DNA from: Phycicoccus elongatus Lp2
Lineage (GTDB): Bacteria > Actinomycetota > Actinomycetes > Actinomycetales > Dermatophilaceae
Assembly: GCF_000367525.1 (NCBI RefSeq)
Contig: NZ_HF570956.1
Span: forward strand, 1,248,462-1,305,084
Reading direction: 5' to 3'
DNA length: 56,623 nucleotides
Shown here: one piece after another, positions 8,788 through 19,593 of the stretch
Numbering within the stretch: position 1 is the stretch's first letter
Layout of the letters: every line of letters begins with the position of its first letter
Translations under genes and position numbers: made by a program
The notes under the pieces: generated by a model
The model's database searches: none
Told to the model about the DNA's origin: nothing
Seen by the model: only the letters and a program-made list of their open reading frames with translations

Positions 8788-9699
8788 ATGTCACCCCAGG
8801 TGATGACCATGCGGATCGGTGAGCTCAGTCGCCGGGTCGGAGTGAGCACCCACGTGCTGCGTGCCTGGGAGTCGCGCTACGGCCTGCTGAGGCCGGTCCG
8901 CTCCTCGGGCGGTTACCGCCTCTACGGGCCCGCCGACGAGCGCCGTGTGCGCGCCGTTCTGCTCCTGCGCGAGGCCGGGTCGTCCGCCGCGGAGGCCTGT
9001 CGCAGCGTCCTGCGCAGCGAGCGCTCCCGCCCGACCACCCTCCAGGACGGCGAGGCGGCGTCACCCCTTGGCCCCGCTGATGTCCGAGCAACGGTGTCCT
9101 CGATGTTGGCCTGCGTGCGCGCCTTCGACGACCAGGGCCTGCACGTCCATCTCGATCGACTCCTGGCCGGACTCGACCTCGAAGAGGTCATCCGGTCGGC
9201 CCTGATGCCCTTACTCGTCGACCTGGGTGAACAGTGGGCCGACGGGACGATCACGGTCGCCCACGAGCACTTCGCGAGCAACCTGCTCCGCCAACGCCTC
9301 GCCGCAATGACCCTGTCCTGGGGGTCCGGCGCGGGACCGCTCGCGGTGCTCGCCTGTCCCCCCGGGGAACGCCACGACATCCCCCTGCTCTGCCTGGGCC
9401 TGCTCCTCGGGCGCCGTGGCTGGCGGGTTCGCTTCCTGGGCGCCGACACCCCCGCGCCCGACCTGGCGGCGGCCTGCAGGCTCCTGCGGCCGCAGGCCCT
9501 GGTCCTGTCCTCGACCACCACGACTCTCTTGCGAGGCGCGGTGGGTGACCTGGCCGACCATCAGGACCGCCCCCGCATCCTCTTCGGCGGCCGAGGGGCG
9601 ACCGAGGAGGTCGCCGAGCCGGCCGGAGCCGAGTTGCTGCCTCGGGACCTCGTCGAGGCCGCCGACGCCCTCAATTCGCTCGTGGCCACACCTCGCTGA
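8788..9699 (+). CDS. carH: MerR-family B12-binding light-responsive repressor (CarH/LitR type)
   Basis: A 303-residue transcriptional repressor. The N-terminal MerR helix-turn-helix is clear (MRIGELSRRVGVSTHVLRAW, then GYRLYGPADERRV). A helical-bundle domain follows, containing W-A-D-G-T-I-T-V-A-H-EH, which fits the W-x9-EH motif of light-sensing, adenosylcobalamin-dependent CarH proteins. The C-terminal Rossmann-like B12-binding domain has GERHDIP where the canonical base-off motif is E/D-x-H-x-x-G, so the glycine is replaced by proline. ATG 8788 is chosen because the promoter TAGGCT box lies eight bases before it; ATG 8803 and 8809 are alternatives, the latter with AGGTGA upstream. Expected role: dark repression of phr, of itself and of the downstream DUF1295 gene, released by light cleaving the Co-C bond. 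Confidence 0.88.
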   Translation: MSPQVMTMRIGELSRRVGVSTHVLRAWESRYGLLRPVRSSGGYRLYGPADERRVRAVLLLREAGSSAAEACRSVLRSERSRPTTLQDGEAASPLGPADVRATVSSMLACVRAFDDQGLHVHLDRLLAGLDLEEVIRSALMPLLVDLGEQWADGTITVAHEHFASNLLRQRLAAMTLSWGSGAGPLAVLACPPGERHDIPLLCLGLLLGRRGWRVRFLGADTPAPDLAAACRLLRPQALVLSSTTTTLLRGAVGDLADHQDRPRILFGGRGATEEVAEPAGAELLPRDLVEAADALNSLVATPR

Positions 9700-9709
9700 A
9701 AGGACCCTG

Positions 9710-10504
9710 ATGCCCTTCGACGCCGGACGGTTCGGGCTCGCTCTGCTCGTGAGTGCCCTCGCCGTCGTTGTCCTCGTCGCCGTGACGGCGTGGTGGTCCC
9801 ACCGGGCGGGGAAGGTCGCCGTCGTCGATGTCGTCTGGGGGCTCTTCTTCGCCGCCATCGGGTGCTCCCTGCTGGTGGTCAACCCCGGCGCCCGCGCCCT
9901 GTTGCTGGCCGTCCTCGCCACGGTCTGGGGCGTCCGCCTCGCGACGCACCTCTGGGCACGGGCGCGCGGTCACGAGGAGGACTTCCGGTATGCCGCGATG
10001 CTCGCGTCGGTCCCCCCCGAGCGCCGCTTCGCGTATGCCGTGAAGCGCTTCTTCGTCACTCAGGGGGTCATCGCGTGGATCATCGCCATGCCCCTCACGG
10101 TGGCCGCCGCGACCAACAGGCCGGTGGGTGTCGTGGCTTGGCTCGGTGTCGCCGTGTGGGCGATCGGCCTCGGCTTCGAGGCCCTCGGTGACGCGCAACT
10201 GCGCAGGTTCAAGGCCGACCCGGCCAACAAGGGCAAGATCATGGACCGTGGACTCTGGTCCTGGACACGGCACCCCAACTACTTCGGTGACGCCACCGTG
10301 TGGTGGGGCCTGTTCCTCGTCAGCGCCGAGGCATGGCCTGGCATCCTCACCGTCCTCTCACCATTGGCCATGACCTATTTCCTGGTCTTCCGCACGGGCG
10401 CCCGGCTGCTCGAGAAGGAGATGGCCAAGAGGCCGGGGTATCGCGAGTACATGGAGCGCACGAGCGGCTTCTTCCCGCTCCCACCCCGCCGCAGGACGCC
10501 CTGA
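9710..10504 (+). CDS. DUF1295 membrane protein (steroid 5-alpha-reductase fold)
   Basis: A 264-residue integral membrane protein with about six to seven hydrophobic segments and the family's C-terminal signature DRGLWSWTRHPNYFGDATVWWGLFL, followed by GARLLEKEMAKRPGYREYMERTSGFFP. The family resembles isoprenylcysteine methyltransferases and steroid reductases; the reaction is unknown. It starts ten bases after the carH stop with AAAGGA upstream, so it is co-transcribed with carH. DUF1295 genes are recurrent members of LitR/CarH-controlled light-inducible clusters, which supports a role in membrane lipid change under light stress (inference). Confidence 0.82.
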   Translation: MPFDAGRFGLALLVSALAVVVLVAVTAWWSHRAGKVAVVDVVWGLFFAAIGCSLLVVNPGARALLLAVLATVWGVRLATHLWARARGHEEDFRYAAMLASVPPERRFAYAVKRFFVTQGVIAWIIAMPLTVAAATNRPVGVVAWLGVAVWAIGLGFEALGDAQLRRFKADPANKGKIMDRGLWSWTRHPNYFGDATVWWGLFLVSAEAWPGILTVLSPLAMTYFLVFRTGARLLEKEMAKRPGYREYMERTSGFFPLPPRRRTP

Positions 10505-10520
10505 CGTGGGAGCCTGAGCA

Positions 10521-10871
10521 ATGGCCACGTACCTGCTGAACACCGATGCCGTCGACTTCGTCGAGGAGTTGATCAGCAAGCGCCGCTACGTCCTGCAGAG
10601 CACATGGACCGAGGCGAATCCCGACGCTGAGACCGAGAACGCCTTCCTGGAGCGGCACGACTGGGTGGCCTACGGTCGGTGGCACCTCGGGCTGACCGAA
10701 GGCGCCTCGGAGGAGACCAAGGGACGTTTCGCCTTCTGCGTCGGTGACTTCAGCCGGGTGCACCGCAGCGCACTCATCGCCTGCGTCTACCGCGCCGCGG
10801 AGTGGCACCACAAGGACGTCGAACTCGCCGCCCACGAGTTGCTCCAGAAACTCGACCGCGCGACCGCCTGA
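10521..10871 (+). CDS. Conserved actinobacterial protein of unknown function
   Basis: A 116-residue soluble protein without signal peptide or membrane segment. It recalls small proteins conserved across actinobacteria, including Streptomyces, with the blocks ENAFLERHDWVAYGRWHLGL, KGRFAFCVGDFSRVHRSALIAC and AAEWHHKDVELAAHELL. Histidines and acidic residues are well conserved but no catalytic motif is evident. It begins 16 bases after the DUF1295 stop in the same direction, so it may belong to the carH operon, although its wide occurrence argues against a dedicated light function. Confidence 0.7.
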   Translation: MATYLLNTDAVDFVEELISKRRYVLQSTWTEANPDAETENAFLERHDWVAYGRWHLGLTEGASEETKGRFAFCVGDFSRVHRSALIACVYRAAEWHHKDVELAAHELLQKLDRATA

Positions 10872-10895
10872 AACACCCGTCTCCGCGGGACCGCG

Positions 10896-12932
10896 TCAGT
10901 GAACGGGGACTCCTCTCGGGACCGCACCCTGCCCGGCCTCGGCGTCCTCGGTCAGCGCCCCGGCGAACTGCGCGGCATACAACCGGGCGAAGGCGCCGCC
11001 GCGCTCGAGCAACTCGGCGTGTGAACCCTGCTCGACGATCCGTCCGTCCTCCATGACGAGGATCAGGTCGGCATCACGGATCGTCGAGAGTCGGTGAGCG
11101 ATGACGAAACTGGTCCGGTCCTGGCGCAGGTTGGCCATGGCCTGCTGGACGAGGAGTTCGGTGCGCGTGTCGACCGAGCTCGTCGCCTCGTCGAGGATGA
11201 GCAGTGCCGGGTCACTGATGAAGGCTCGCGCAATGGTCAGCAGTTGCTTCTCACCGGCCGAGATGTTGCCGGCCTCGCTGTCGAGCACGGTGTCGTAGCC
11301 CTCGGGGAGCGAGTGCACGAAGCGGTCGACATAGGTGGCGCGAGCCGCCTCCAGGATGTCCTCTTCGGACGCGTCCGGACGTCCGTAGGCGATGTTGTCC
11401 CTGATCGTGCCGCCGAAGAGCCAGGTGTCCTGCAGAACCATGCCGATCTGGCTGCGCAGGTTGTCGCGCGTCAGGTCGGTGATGTCCTTGCCGTCCAAGG
11501 TGATCCGACCGCCATCGACCTCGTAGAAACGCATGATGAGGTTGACCAAGGTCGTCTTCCCGGCACCGGTCGGACCGACGATGGCCACCGTCTGGCCCGG
11601 CTCCACGCACAGGTTGAGGTGCTCGATGAGCGGTCGGTCCGGGGTGTAGGAGAAGCTCACGTCCTCGAACGAAACCCGACCGTGGGGGTCCACGAGCGTC
11701 TCGGGGTGCGCTGGGTCGGGCGTCTGCTCAGGGGCGTCGAGCACCTCGAAGACCCGTTCGGCGGACGCCACACCGCTCTGCATGAGGTTGGCCATCGAGG
11801 CGACCTGGGTGAGCGGCTGGGTGAACTGGCGGGAGTACTGGATGAAGGCCTGCACATCACCGATGCTCATCGAGCCACTGGCGACCCGAAGGCCGCCGAC
11901 GACCGCGATGATCACGTAGTTGAGGTTCCCGACGAACATCATCATCGGCATGATGAGCCCGCTGATGAACTGCGCGCCGAAGGTCGCGTCGCGAAGTTCC
12001 TCGTTCACCGCCTGGAAGCGGGCTCCCACTTCGTCCCGCCGGCCGAAGACCTTGACCAACTCGTGGCCGGTGAAGCTCTCCTCGACGATCGAGTTGACCT
12101 CTCCGGTCGACTTCCACTGCTGCACGAACTTCACCTGGGAGCGCTTGCCGATGAAGGCCGTGATGCCGATCGAGATGGGGATCGTGACGAGCGCGATGAT
12201 CGCGAGCAGCGGGGAGACGTAGAACATCATCGCGAGCATGGCAATGACGGTGAGTGCCGACGTCAGGAGCTGGGAGAGGGTCTGCTGCAGGCTCTGGGCA
12301 ATGTTGTCGATGTCATTGGTCACGCGGCTCAGCAACTCGCCGCGCGGCTGGGAATCGAAGTAGGACAACGGGAGTCGGCCCAGTTTGGCTTGGACGTCGC
12401 GGCGCAGGCGATAGACGGCGGTGTTGACGACCCGCACGATGATGCGTGCCTGCGTCCACGACAGGAGGCTCGACACGGCATACAGGGCGAGGGCGAGGAG
12501 GAGGACATTGCGGACGGCGGTGAAGTCGACGCCCTGGCCCGGGCGGATGTGCTCCATCGCCGCGAGCATGTCGGCAAGTTTGGTCTCCCCCTGAGCCCGC
12601 ATGCCTTCGACGGCCTGCTCCTGGGTGACATTGGCAGGGATCTGCTTGCTGAAGAGGCCGGAGAAGATGAGGTCGGTGGCGCGGCCGAGGATCTTGGGAC
12701 CAAGGGCGGTGAGGGCGACGCTCACGAGGGCGAAGGCCATGGCGGCCCACACGAGCACCTTGTCCGGGGCCATGAGGCCGAGCAGTCGCCGGGCCGACGG
12801 CCCGAAGTTCTGGGACTTCTCGGTCGGCTGACCCAAGCGCATGTGAGGTGGCCCGCCCCGCTGGGCACCGCCGGCAGCGCCGCGGCGCTCCTGAGCGGCC
12901 TTCTCCTCCTCGGTGAGGATTCTGTCAGCCAC
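10896..12932 (-). CDS. ABC exporter half-transporter, catalytically canonical
   Basis: A 678-residue type IV ABC exporter subunit: about 60 N-terminal cytoplasmic residues, six membrane segments, then a nucleotide-binding domain. The NBD has Walker A GPTGAGKTT, signature NISAGEKQLL (a variant of LSGGQ), Walker B LLILDEATSSVD with the catalytic glutamate, and H-loop IAHRLSTI. It forms a pair with the subunit at 13014-14747, whose NBD is degenerate; together they should make a heterodimeric exporter like TM287/288 or BmrCD, probably for drugs or lipids. GTG 12932 has GGAGGTG eight bases upstream. It lies third in the tetR-ABC-ABC operon. Confidence 0.88.
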   Translation of the reverse strand: MADRILTEEEKAAQERRGAAGGAQRGGPPHMRLGQPTEKSQNFGPSARRLLGLMAPDKVLVWAAMAFALVSVALTALGPKILGRATDLIFSGLFSKQIPANVTQEQAVEGMRAQGETKLADMLAAMEHIRPGQGVDFTAVRNVLLLALALYAVSSLLSWTQARIIVRVVNTAVYRLRRDVQAKLGRLPLSYFDSQPRGELLSRVTNDIDNIAQSLQQTLSQLLTSALTVIAMLAMMFYVSPLLAIIALVTIPISIGITAFIGKRSQVKFVQQWKSTGEVNSIVEESFTGHELVKVFGRRDEVGARFQAVNEELRDATFGAQFISGLIMPMMMFVGNLNYVIIAVVGGLRVASGSMSIGDVQAFIQYSRQFTQPLTQVASMANLMQSGVASAERVFEVLDAPEQTPDPAHPETLVDPHGRVSFEDVSFSYTPDRPLIEHLNLCVEPGQTVAIVGPTGAGKTTLVNLIMRFYEVDGGRITLDGKDITDLTRDNLRSQIGMVLQDTWLFGGTIRDNIAYGRPDASEEDILEAARATYVDRFVHSLPEGYDTVLDSEAGNISAGEKQLLTIARAFISDPALLILDEATSSVDTRTELLVQQAMANLRQDRTSFVIAHRLSTIRDADLILVMEDGRIVEQGSHAELLERGGAFARLYAAQFAGALTEDAEAGQGAVPRGVPVH

Positions 12933-13013
12933 GAGGGCTCACCTCCCTGCGCGTGTTGAGGCCACCGCGACGTGTCGACGGGACGGAGGAACGGAGAGCT
13001 TCGGTGGGCTTTC

Positions 13014-14747
13014 TCATGCTGCCTCCTCCCGGACGGCCTGGGACTCGACGATCTCGACGTAGGTCGGGCACGTCTCGAGGAGTTCCTCGTGTCGGCCCTG
13101 CCCGACGACCCGGCCGTCCTCGAGGACGACGATCTGGTCAGCGCCGATGATCGTCGACACCCGTTGGGCGACGAGGAGAACGACCGCGTCGGCCGTCCAC
13201 GGCCGCAGGGCGGCGCGCAGGCGGGCATCGGTGGCGACGTCGAGGGCGGAGAAGGAATCGTCGAAGAGGTAGACGTCGGGGCGGCGCACCAGCGCGCGGG
13301 CGATGGCCAGGCGTTGCCGCTGGCCGCCCGAGACATTGGTGCCGCCCTGGGCGATACGGGCGTCGAGCCCGCCGTCCAAGGCCCTGACGAAATCCTCGGC
13401 CTGGGCGACCCGCAGCGCCTCCCAGAGCTGGTCATCGGTGGCTTCGGGATCGGCATACCGAAGGTTGCTGGCGACCGTGCCGGTGAAGAGGAAGGGTTTC
13501 TGCGGGACCAGCCCGATGCGCGACCAGACGTCCTCCAGGGAGGCATCCCGGACATCGACGCCGCCGAGACGAAGCGATCCGCCGCTGACGTCGTAGAGCC
13601 GGGGCACAAGGCCGACGAGCGTCGACTTGCCCGCACCCGTCGAGCCGACGATGGCCGTCACCTGACCGGGCTCGGCGCGGAAACTCAGGCCGCACAGCAC
13701 CGGCTGCTCGGCCCCCGGATAACGGAAGTCGACATCAGCGAACTCGACGCCGGTGCGACCCGCGGGGATCGGCGTCGGGTGGGCCGGTTGGTGGACGCTG
13801 GACTCGGTGTCGAGCACCTCACTGATCCGGGCGGCGGAGACGGCGGCCCGCGGGATCATCATCGACATCATCACGCCCATCATCACGCTCATGAGGATCT
13901 GCATCAGATAGGTCATGAAGGCGGTCAGGGCGCCGACCTGCATCTGGCCCGAGTCGACTCGGTGAGCGCCGAACCACAGCACGGCGACGGAGGCCGAGTT
14001 GAAGACCAGCATGACGAGGGGGAAGACGAGGGCGAAGAGCTTGCCCACGGCCAGCGCGGTGCCCGTGTAGGTCGTGTTGGCGCCGTCGAAGCGCGCCTCC
14101 TCGAGCGGCTCGCGGACGAAGGCACGCACGACTCGGATGCCGGTGATCTGCTCGCGCAGGATCCGGTTGACCGCGTCGACCGAATCCTGCATCTTGCGGA
14201 ACCACGGCAACATGCGGACGACGATCGAGCCGACGATGACGCCCAGCAGCGGCACCGCGACCGCGACCAGCCAGGACAGGCCGAGGTCCTCGCGCAGCGC
14301 CATGAAGATCCCGCCGATCATCATCACGGGAATCGAGGCCATGAACATCAGGCCCATGTTGAGCACGGTCTGGACCTGCTGGACATCGTTGGTGTTGCGT
14401 GAGATCAGGGTCGGCGCCCCGAAGTGGGAGAGCTCCTTGGCCGAGAAGTCCCCGACCCGGTGGAAGACCTCCCGACGCAGGTCGCGTGCGATGCCGGCCG
14501 AGGTCGCGGAGGCGAAGCGGGCAATCGCGACGGTCGCCAGAATGTTGACGATCGAGACCCCGAGCATGATGGCCCCGGCCCGCAGGATGAAGTCGGTGTC
14601 GCCCTTGGCGACGCCATCGTCGATGATCTGGCCGTTGAGCGAGGGCAGGTAGAGGCTGGTCACGGTCGAGACCAGCTGCAACACGGCGACGGCACTGACC
14701 GCCCCGGCATACGGGCCGAGGTGGCTGCGGATGAGTTTCCAGAGCAT
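13014..14747 (-). CDS. ABC exporter half-transporter with degenerate ATP site
   Basis: A 577-residue exporter with six membrane segments and a C-terminal NBD. Walker A is GSTGAGKST and the signature NVSGGQRQRL is canonical, but Walker B reads YLFDDSFSALD, with aspartate in place of the catalytic glutamate, and the H-loop reads LVAQRVSTI, with glutamine in place of histidine. This is the pattern of the degenerate subunit in heterodimeric exporters. Its start overlaps the tetR stop (TGATG) and the partner gene follows 81 bp downstream. Substrate unknown; the TetR gene suggests an inducible efflux role. Confidence 0.88.
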   Translation of the reverse strand: MLWKLIRSHLGPYAGAVSAVAVLQLVSTVTSLYLPSLNGQIIDDGVAKGDTDFILRAGAIMLGVSIVNILATVAIARFASATSAGIARDLRREVFHRVGDFSAKELSHFGAPTLISRNTNDVQQVQTVLNMGLMFMASIPVMMIGGIFMALREDLGLSWLVAVAVPLLGVIVGSIVVRMLPWFRKMQDSVDAVNRILREQITGIRVVRAFVREPLEEARFDGANTTYTGTALAVGKLFALVFPLVMLVFNSASVAVLWFGAHRVDSGQMQVGALTAFMTYLMQILMSVMMGVMMSMMIPRAAVSAARISEVLDTESSVHQPAHPTPIPAGRTGVEFADVDFRYPGAEQPVLCGLSFRAEPGQVTAIVGSTGAGKSTLVGLVPRLYDVSGGSLRLGGVDVRDASLEDVWSRIGLVPQKPFLFTGTVASNLRYADPEATDDQLWEALRVAQAEDFVRALDGGLDARIAQGGTNVSGGQRQRLAIARALVRRPDVYLFDDSFSALDVATDARLRAALRPWTADAVVLLVAQRVSTIIGADQIVVLEDGRVVGQGRHEELLETCPTYVEIVESQAVREEAA

Positions 14748-15319
14748 CAGGGGCCCTTTCGTCGGGAGCCGTCGAGCACGATGGCCGAGATCTCGGCGGC
14801 GGTCAGGAGGTTGCCCTCGGTGATGTGCGGATTGCTGCCCGAGAACGCCAGCAACCGCACAAAGCGCATCACCTCACCCGGCGGGAGGGTCAACTCGTCG
14901 GCAAAGGGCTCGAGTAGTCGCGTGTGCGCGGTCGAGATGCGCCTCACCCAGTCCTCGGCGTTCTGGCGCGGCGGCGACTTCTTGTGCCCGGCGATCGAGA
15001 TGACGGCGAAGACCTGGCTGAATCTCTGGATCATCAGCTGCGCGAGCTCGGTGACCGTCTCGTCGAGCGTGCGGCGCGGTTGCAGCGCTTCGACGGCGCG
15101 GATGTAGGCATCCATGTCGAAAGCGCTGTCGATCGCCTCCTCGACGAGTTCTTCCTTGGTCGCGAAGACCCGGAAGATCGTGCCCTGGGCCACGCCGGCG
15201 GCCTCGGCGATCTGGGCCGTGGTGACGGCGCGTCCGTGCTCGAGAACAAGGGGCAGGGTGACCTCCACGAGGGCAGCGCGACGGTCCTCAGGAGCGAGGG
15301 CGGGTGCGCGACGAGTCAC
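14747..15319 (-). CDS. TetR/AcrR family repressor
   Basis: A 190-residue regulator. The N-terminal HTH is visible as VTTAQIAEAAGVAQGTIFRVFATKEELVEEAI; the rest is a helical ligand-binding domain of unknown specificity. GTG 15319 is the start: TAGAGT ends eight bases before it, indicating a leaderless transcript. A perfect 18-bp palindrome lies between the -35 and -10 boxes, so it very probably represses itself and the two ABC genes translationally linked downstream, with inducer release. Confidence 0.9.
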   Translation of the reverse strand: MTRRAPALAPEDRRAALVEVTLPLVLEHGRAVTTAQIAEAAGVAQGTIFRVFATKEELVEEAIDSAFDMDAYIRAVEALQPRRTLDETVTELAQLMIQRFSQVFAVISIAGHKKSPPRQNAEDWVRRISTAHTRLLEPFADELTLPPGEVMRFVRLLAFSGSNPHITEGNLLTAAEISAIVLDGSRRKGP

Positions 15320-15327
15320 GAGCGAGC

Positions 15328-15356
15328 ACTCTAACTGAGTGAGCGCTCACTCACAA
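15328..15356 (-). promoter_or_regulatory. tetR promoter with embedded 18-bp palindromic operator
   Basis: On the minus strand TTGTGA (15351-15356), 17-bp spacer, TAGAGT (15328-15333). The spacer holds the perfect palindrome TGAGTGAGCGCTCACTCA (15336-15353), a classic TetR-type operator. The palindrome's outer bases also supply the TGA stop of the upstream methyltransferase gene. Confidence 0.85.
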
Positions 15357-16901
15357 CCGGTTTGTGTCCGCGTTGTCCGTCGTCATGGCGACGGAGGACG
15401 CGGACACAAGAAGTCCGTCGCGGGCGACGTCGCGCACGAAGGCGACGACCTCCTCGCGGACCGCCTCGGCCTCGACGCCGAGCACACCCGCGATCGCCGC
15501 GGCCGCCACTCGAGCGCTCAGCTCACCATCACAGACCGAGGCGTATGCCGCGGTCACGGTCGTCAGGTCGACCGTCCGTCGCAGGCCGCCTCCTTGGTGA
15601 AGGCGAATGCGCGAGGGGTCGGCCGCACCGGGCAGGGTGTGGCGTTCCTCGTGGACATCGCCTGCCATGACCCAGGTGGTGTCCAGCACGTCGTCGTCGG
15701 AATGCTCTGCCAACCACGTCCGGGCGAAGAGCCCGGCAAGGATCGTCGGCCCCATCGGAGCATCCACCGGATGCCGCACCTCGACCAGATCCACGAACGC
15801 CTGCCGGTCGGTCATCGGCCGCGCCAAGGTGATGACCCCGAAGCCGATCGCCTCGACCTCGCGAGAGGCAAAATCATCGAGCCACGCGGCATACATCCGA
15901 TCGAAGTCGGCCGTCCCCGCGTGGTGGCCGCCGTCACGCGCCCATGTCTCGGCGTACTCCGCCGGGTCCTGCACCTCGCGCTGGATGACCCAGGCATCCA
16001 GGCCCGTGCCGACCAGCCAGCCGCCCACCTGGTCCTGCCAAGTGCTCCCGGCCCGCACCTCCCAGTTTCCGAGGAACTGCGCGATCCCGCCGGGCTCGAG
16101 GTGCGCGCCGATCGATCGGACGAGGTCGGCCACGATGGCGTCACCGCTGGCCCCGCCGTCGCGGTACTCGAAGAGGGGAACATCCCCCGAGCGCGGTGTG
16201 ATGACGAAGGGCGGATTGCTGACGATGAGCGAGAACTGCTCTCCCGCAGCGGGTTCGAGCATCGAGCCGCCGCGGATCTGCCAGTCGACCGAGTTGAGCG
16301 CGGCGTTGAACGCGGCATACGCGAGGGCTCGTTCGCTGAGGTCGGTGACGACGACCTCGTCGGCGTGGGTGGCGAGGTGGAGGGCCTGGATGCCGCACCC
16401 GGTGCCGACGTCGAGGGCGCGGGCGACCTGCGGGCGCGGGGTCCACGACGCAAGGGTCGCCGACGCGCCCCCGATGCCGAGCACGTGGTCCGGGGAGAGC
16501 GGTCGACCGGTCGCCAGTTCGGCAAGATCCGAGGCAACCCAGTGGTCGACGCCATCGGTCGCATAGGGCCGCACGTCGGCGAGCGCGACGATCGCGTCAC
16601 CTTCCGCCGCGACCAACCCGAGCGCCAGCGCTCCGTCGACGCCGAGCGTGGGCAGCGCGGTCGCCACGTCGCGCGCGTCGACCGGGTCACCGAGGGTGAA
16701 GAGTCGAATGAGGGTCGAGCAGCGCGAGTCGTCGTCGGCCGTGACCCGCTGGGCCGGCAGCGACTGCTCCCGGTCCAACGCCCCCAGGGCCATCGGCCCC
16801 AGGAGGTCGCTCACTCCGGCGACGGTGAACCCAGCGGAGAGGAGGTCTGCACGCAGGGCAGGGACGAGGGCGTCGTCGACGCGGGGCGTGGTCGTGGACA
16901 T
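15351..16901 (-). CDS. SAM-dependent methyltransferase with DUF7059-type N-terminus
   Basis: A 516-residue protein. An N-terminal region of about 150 residues precedes a class I methyltransferase fold with SAM motif I ALDVGTGCGIQALHLA, VVVTDLSERAL and motif IV SNPPFV. NPPF/NPPY motifs are typical of enzymes methylating amide or amino nitrogens (HemK/PrmC and adenine methyltransferases); the target here is unknown. The C-terminal 120 residues form an extra domain. ATG 16901 is preceded by TAGGCT with an eight-base gap. The extreme C-terminus is encoded by a REP-like palindrome shared with a site 7.6 kb away, so this tail was probably acquired by element insertion. Confidence 0.8.
   Translation of the reverse strand: MSTTTPRVDDALVPALRADLLSAGFTVAGVSDLLGPMALGALDREQSLPAQRVTADDDSRCSTLIRLFTLGDPVDARDVATALPTLGVDGALALGLVAAEGDAIVALADVRPYATDGVDHWVASDLAELATGRPLSPDHVLGIGGASATLASWTPRPQVARALDVGTGCGIQALHLATHADEVVVTDLSERALAYAAFNAALNSVDWQIRGGSMLEPAAGEQFSLIVSNPPFVITPRSGDVPLFEYRDGGASGDAIVADLVRSIGAHLEPGGIAQFLGNWEVRAGSTWQDQVGGWLVGTGLDAWVIQREVQDPAEYAETWARDGGHHAGTADFDRMYAAWLDDFASREVEAIGFGVITLARPMTDRQAFVDLVEVRHPVDAPMGPTILAGLFARTWLAEHSDDDVLDTTWVMAGDVHEERHTLPGAADPSRIRLHQGGGLRRTVDLTTVTAAYASVCDGELSARVAAAAIAGVLGVEAEAVREEVVAFVRDVARDGLLVSASSVAMTTDNADTNRL
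15362..15409. repeat. REP-like stem-loop element, copy 1
   Basis: Arms TTGTGTCCGCG and CGCGGACACAA (11 bp perfect) plus an inner eight positions with two mismatches: 17 of 19 pairs, closing a 10-nt loop CGTCATGGCG. A second copy at 22946-22995 has the same loop length and the same CGTCATG. Copy 1 lies inside the 3' end of the methyltransferase gene and encodes its last residues (about VAMTTDNADTN). Confidence 0.8.
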
Positions 16902-16909
16902 CGGGGGTC

Positions 16910-16915
16910 AGCCTA
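16910..16915 (-). promoter_or_regulatory. -10 box of the methyltransferase gene
   Basis: TAGGCT on the minus strand, eight bases before ATG 16901, the leaderless arrangement also seen at carH, lytS and the LytTR gene. No convincing -35 box. Confidence 0.5.
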
Positions 16916-16944
16916 TCGGTGGCCCGACGCAGGGGGGTATGCCG

Positions 16945-16979
16945 CGCGGCCCGGCTCCCACGAGGGGAACCGGGCCGCG
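16945..16979 (-). terminator. Terminator-like hairpin after hppA
   Basis: Perfect 10-bp arms CGCGGCCCGG (16945-16954) and CCGGGCCGCG (16970-16979), extended inside by four more pairs after one mismatch. It lies 13 bp beyond the hppA stop. No U-tract, as is common in actinobacteria. An iterated GTATGCCG copy (16937-16944) abuts it. Confidence 0.7.
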
Positions 16980-16991
16980 AGGATGGTCGGC

Positions 16992-19448
<2,457 letters not shown>

Positions 19449-19511
19449 TCCATCCTCCTAGACAAGGTGAGACGGCACGCGCCACATCTGGGGGCGCCGG
19501 TGCCGTGGGGA

Positions 19512-19539
19512 ACCTTACCCGTGACTCAGTTCACAGCAA
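19512..19539 (-). promoter_or_regulatory. hppA promoter with a Crp/GlxR-like site in the spacer
   Basis: On the minus strand TTGCTG (19534-19539), 16-bp spacer, TAAGGT (19512-19517). The spacer region reads TGTGAACTGAGTCACG (19520-19535), matching TGTGA-N6-TCACA at nine of ten positions, the cAMP-receptor protein (Crp/GlxR) consensus. A site between -35 and -10 would repress. Promoter is well supported; the regulator is inferred. Confidence 0.6.
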
Positions 19540-19593
19540 GGAGTCGGGGGCCTCGTGTGACGACCTTCACGCGGCCGTCGCCCCCTGCCCCGC

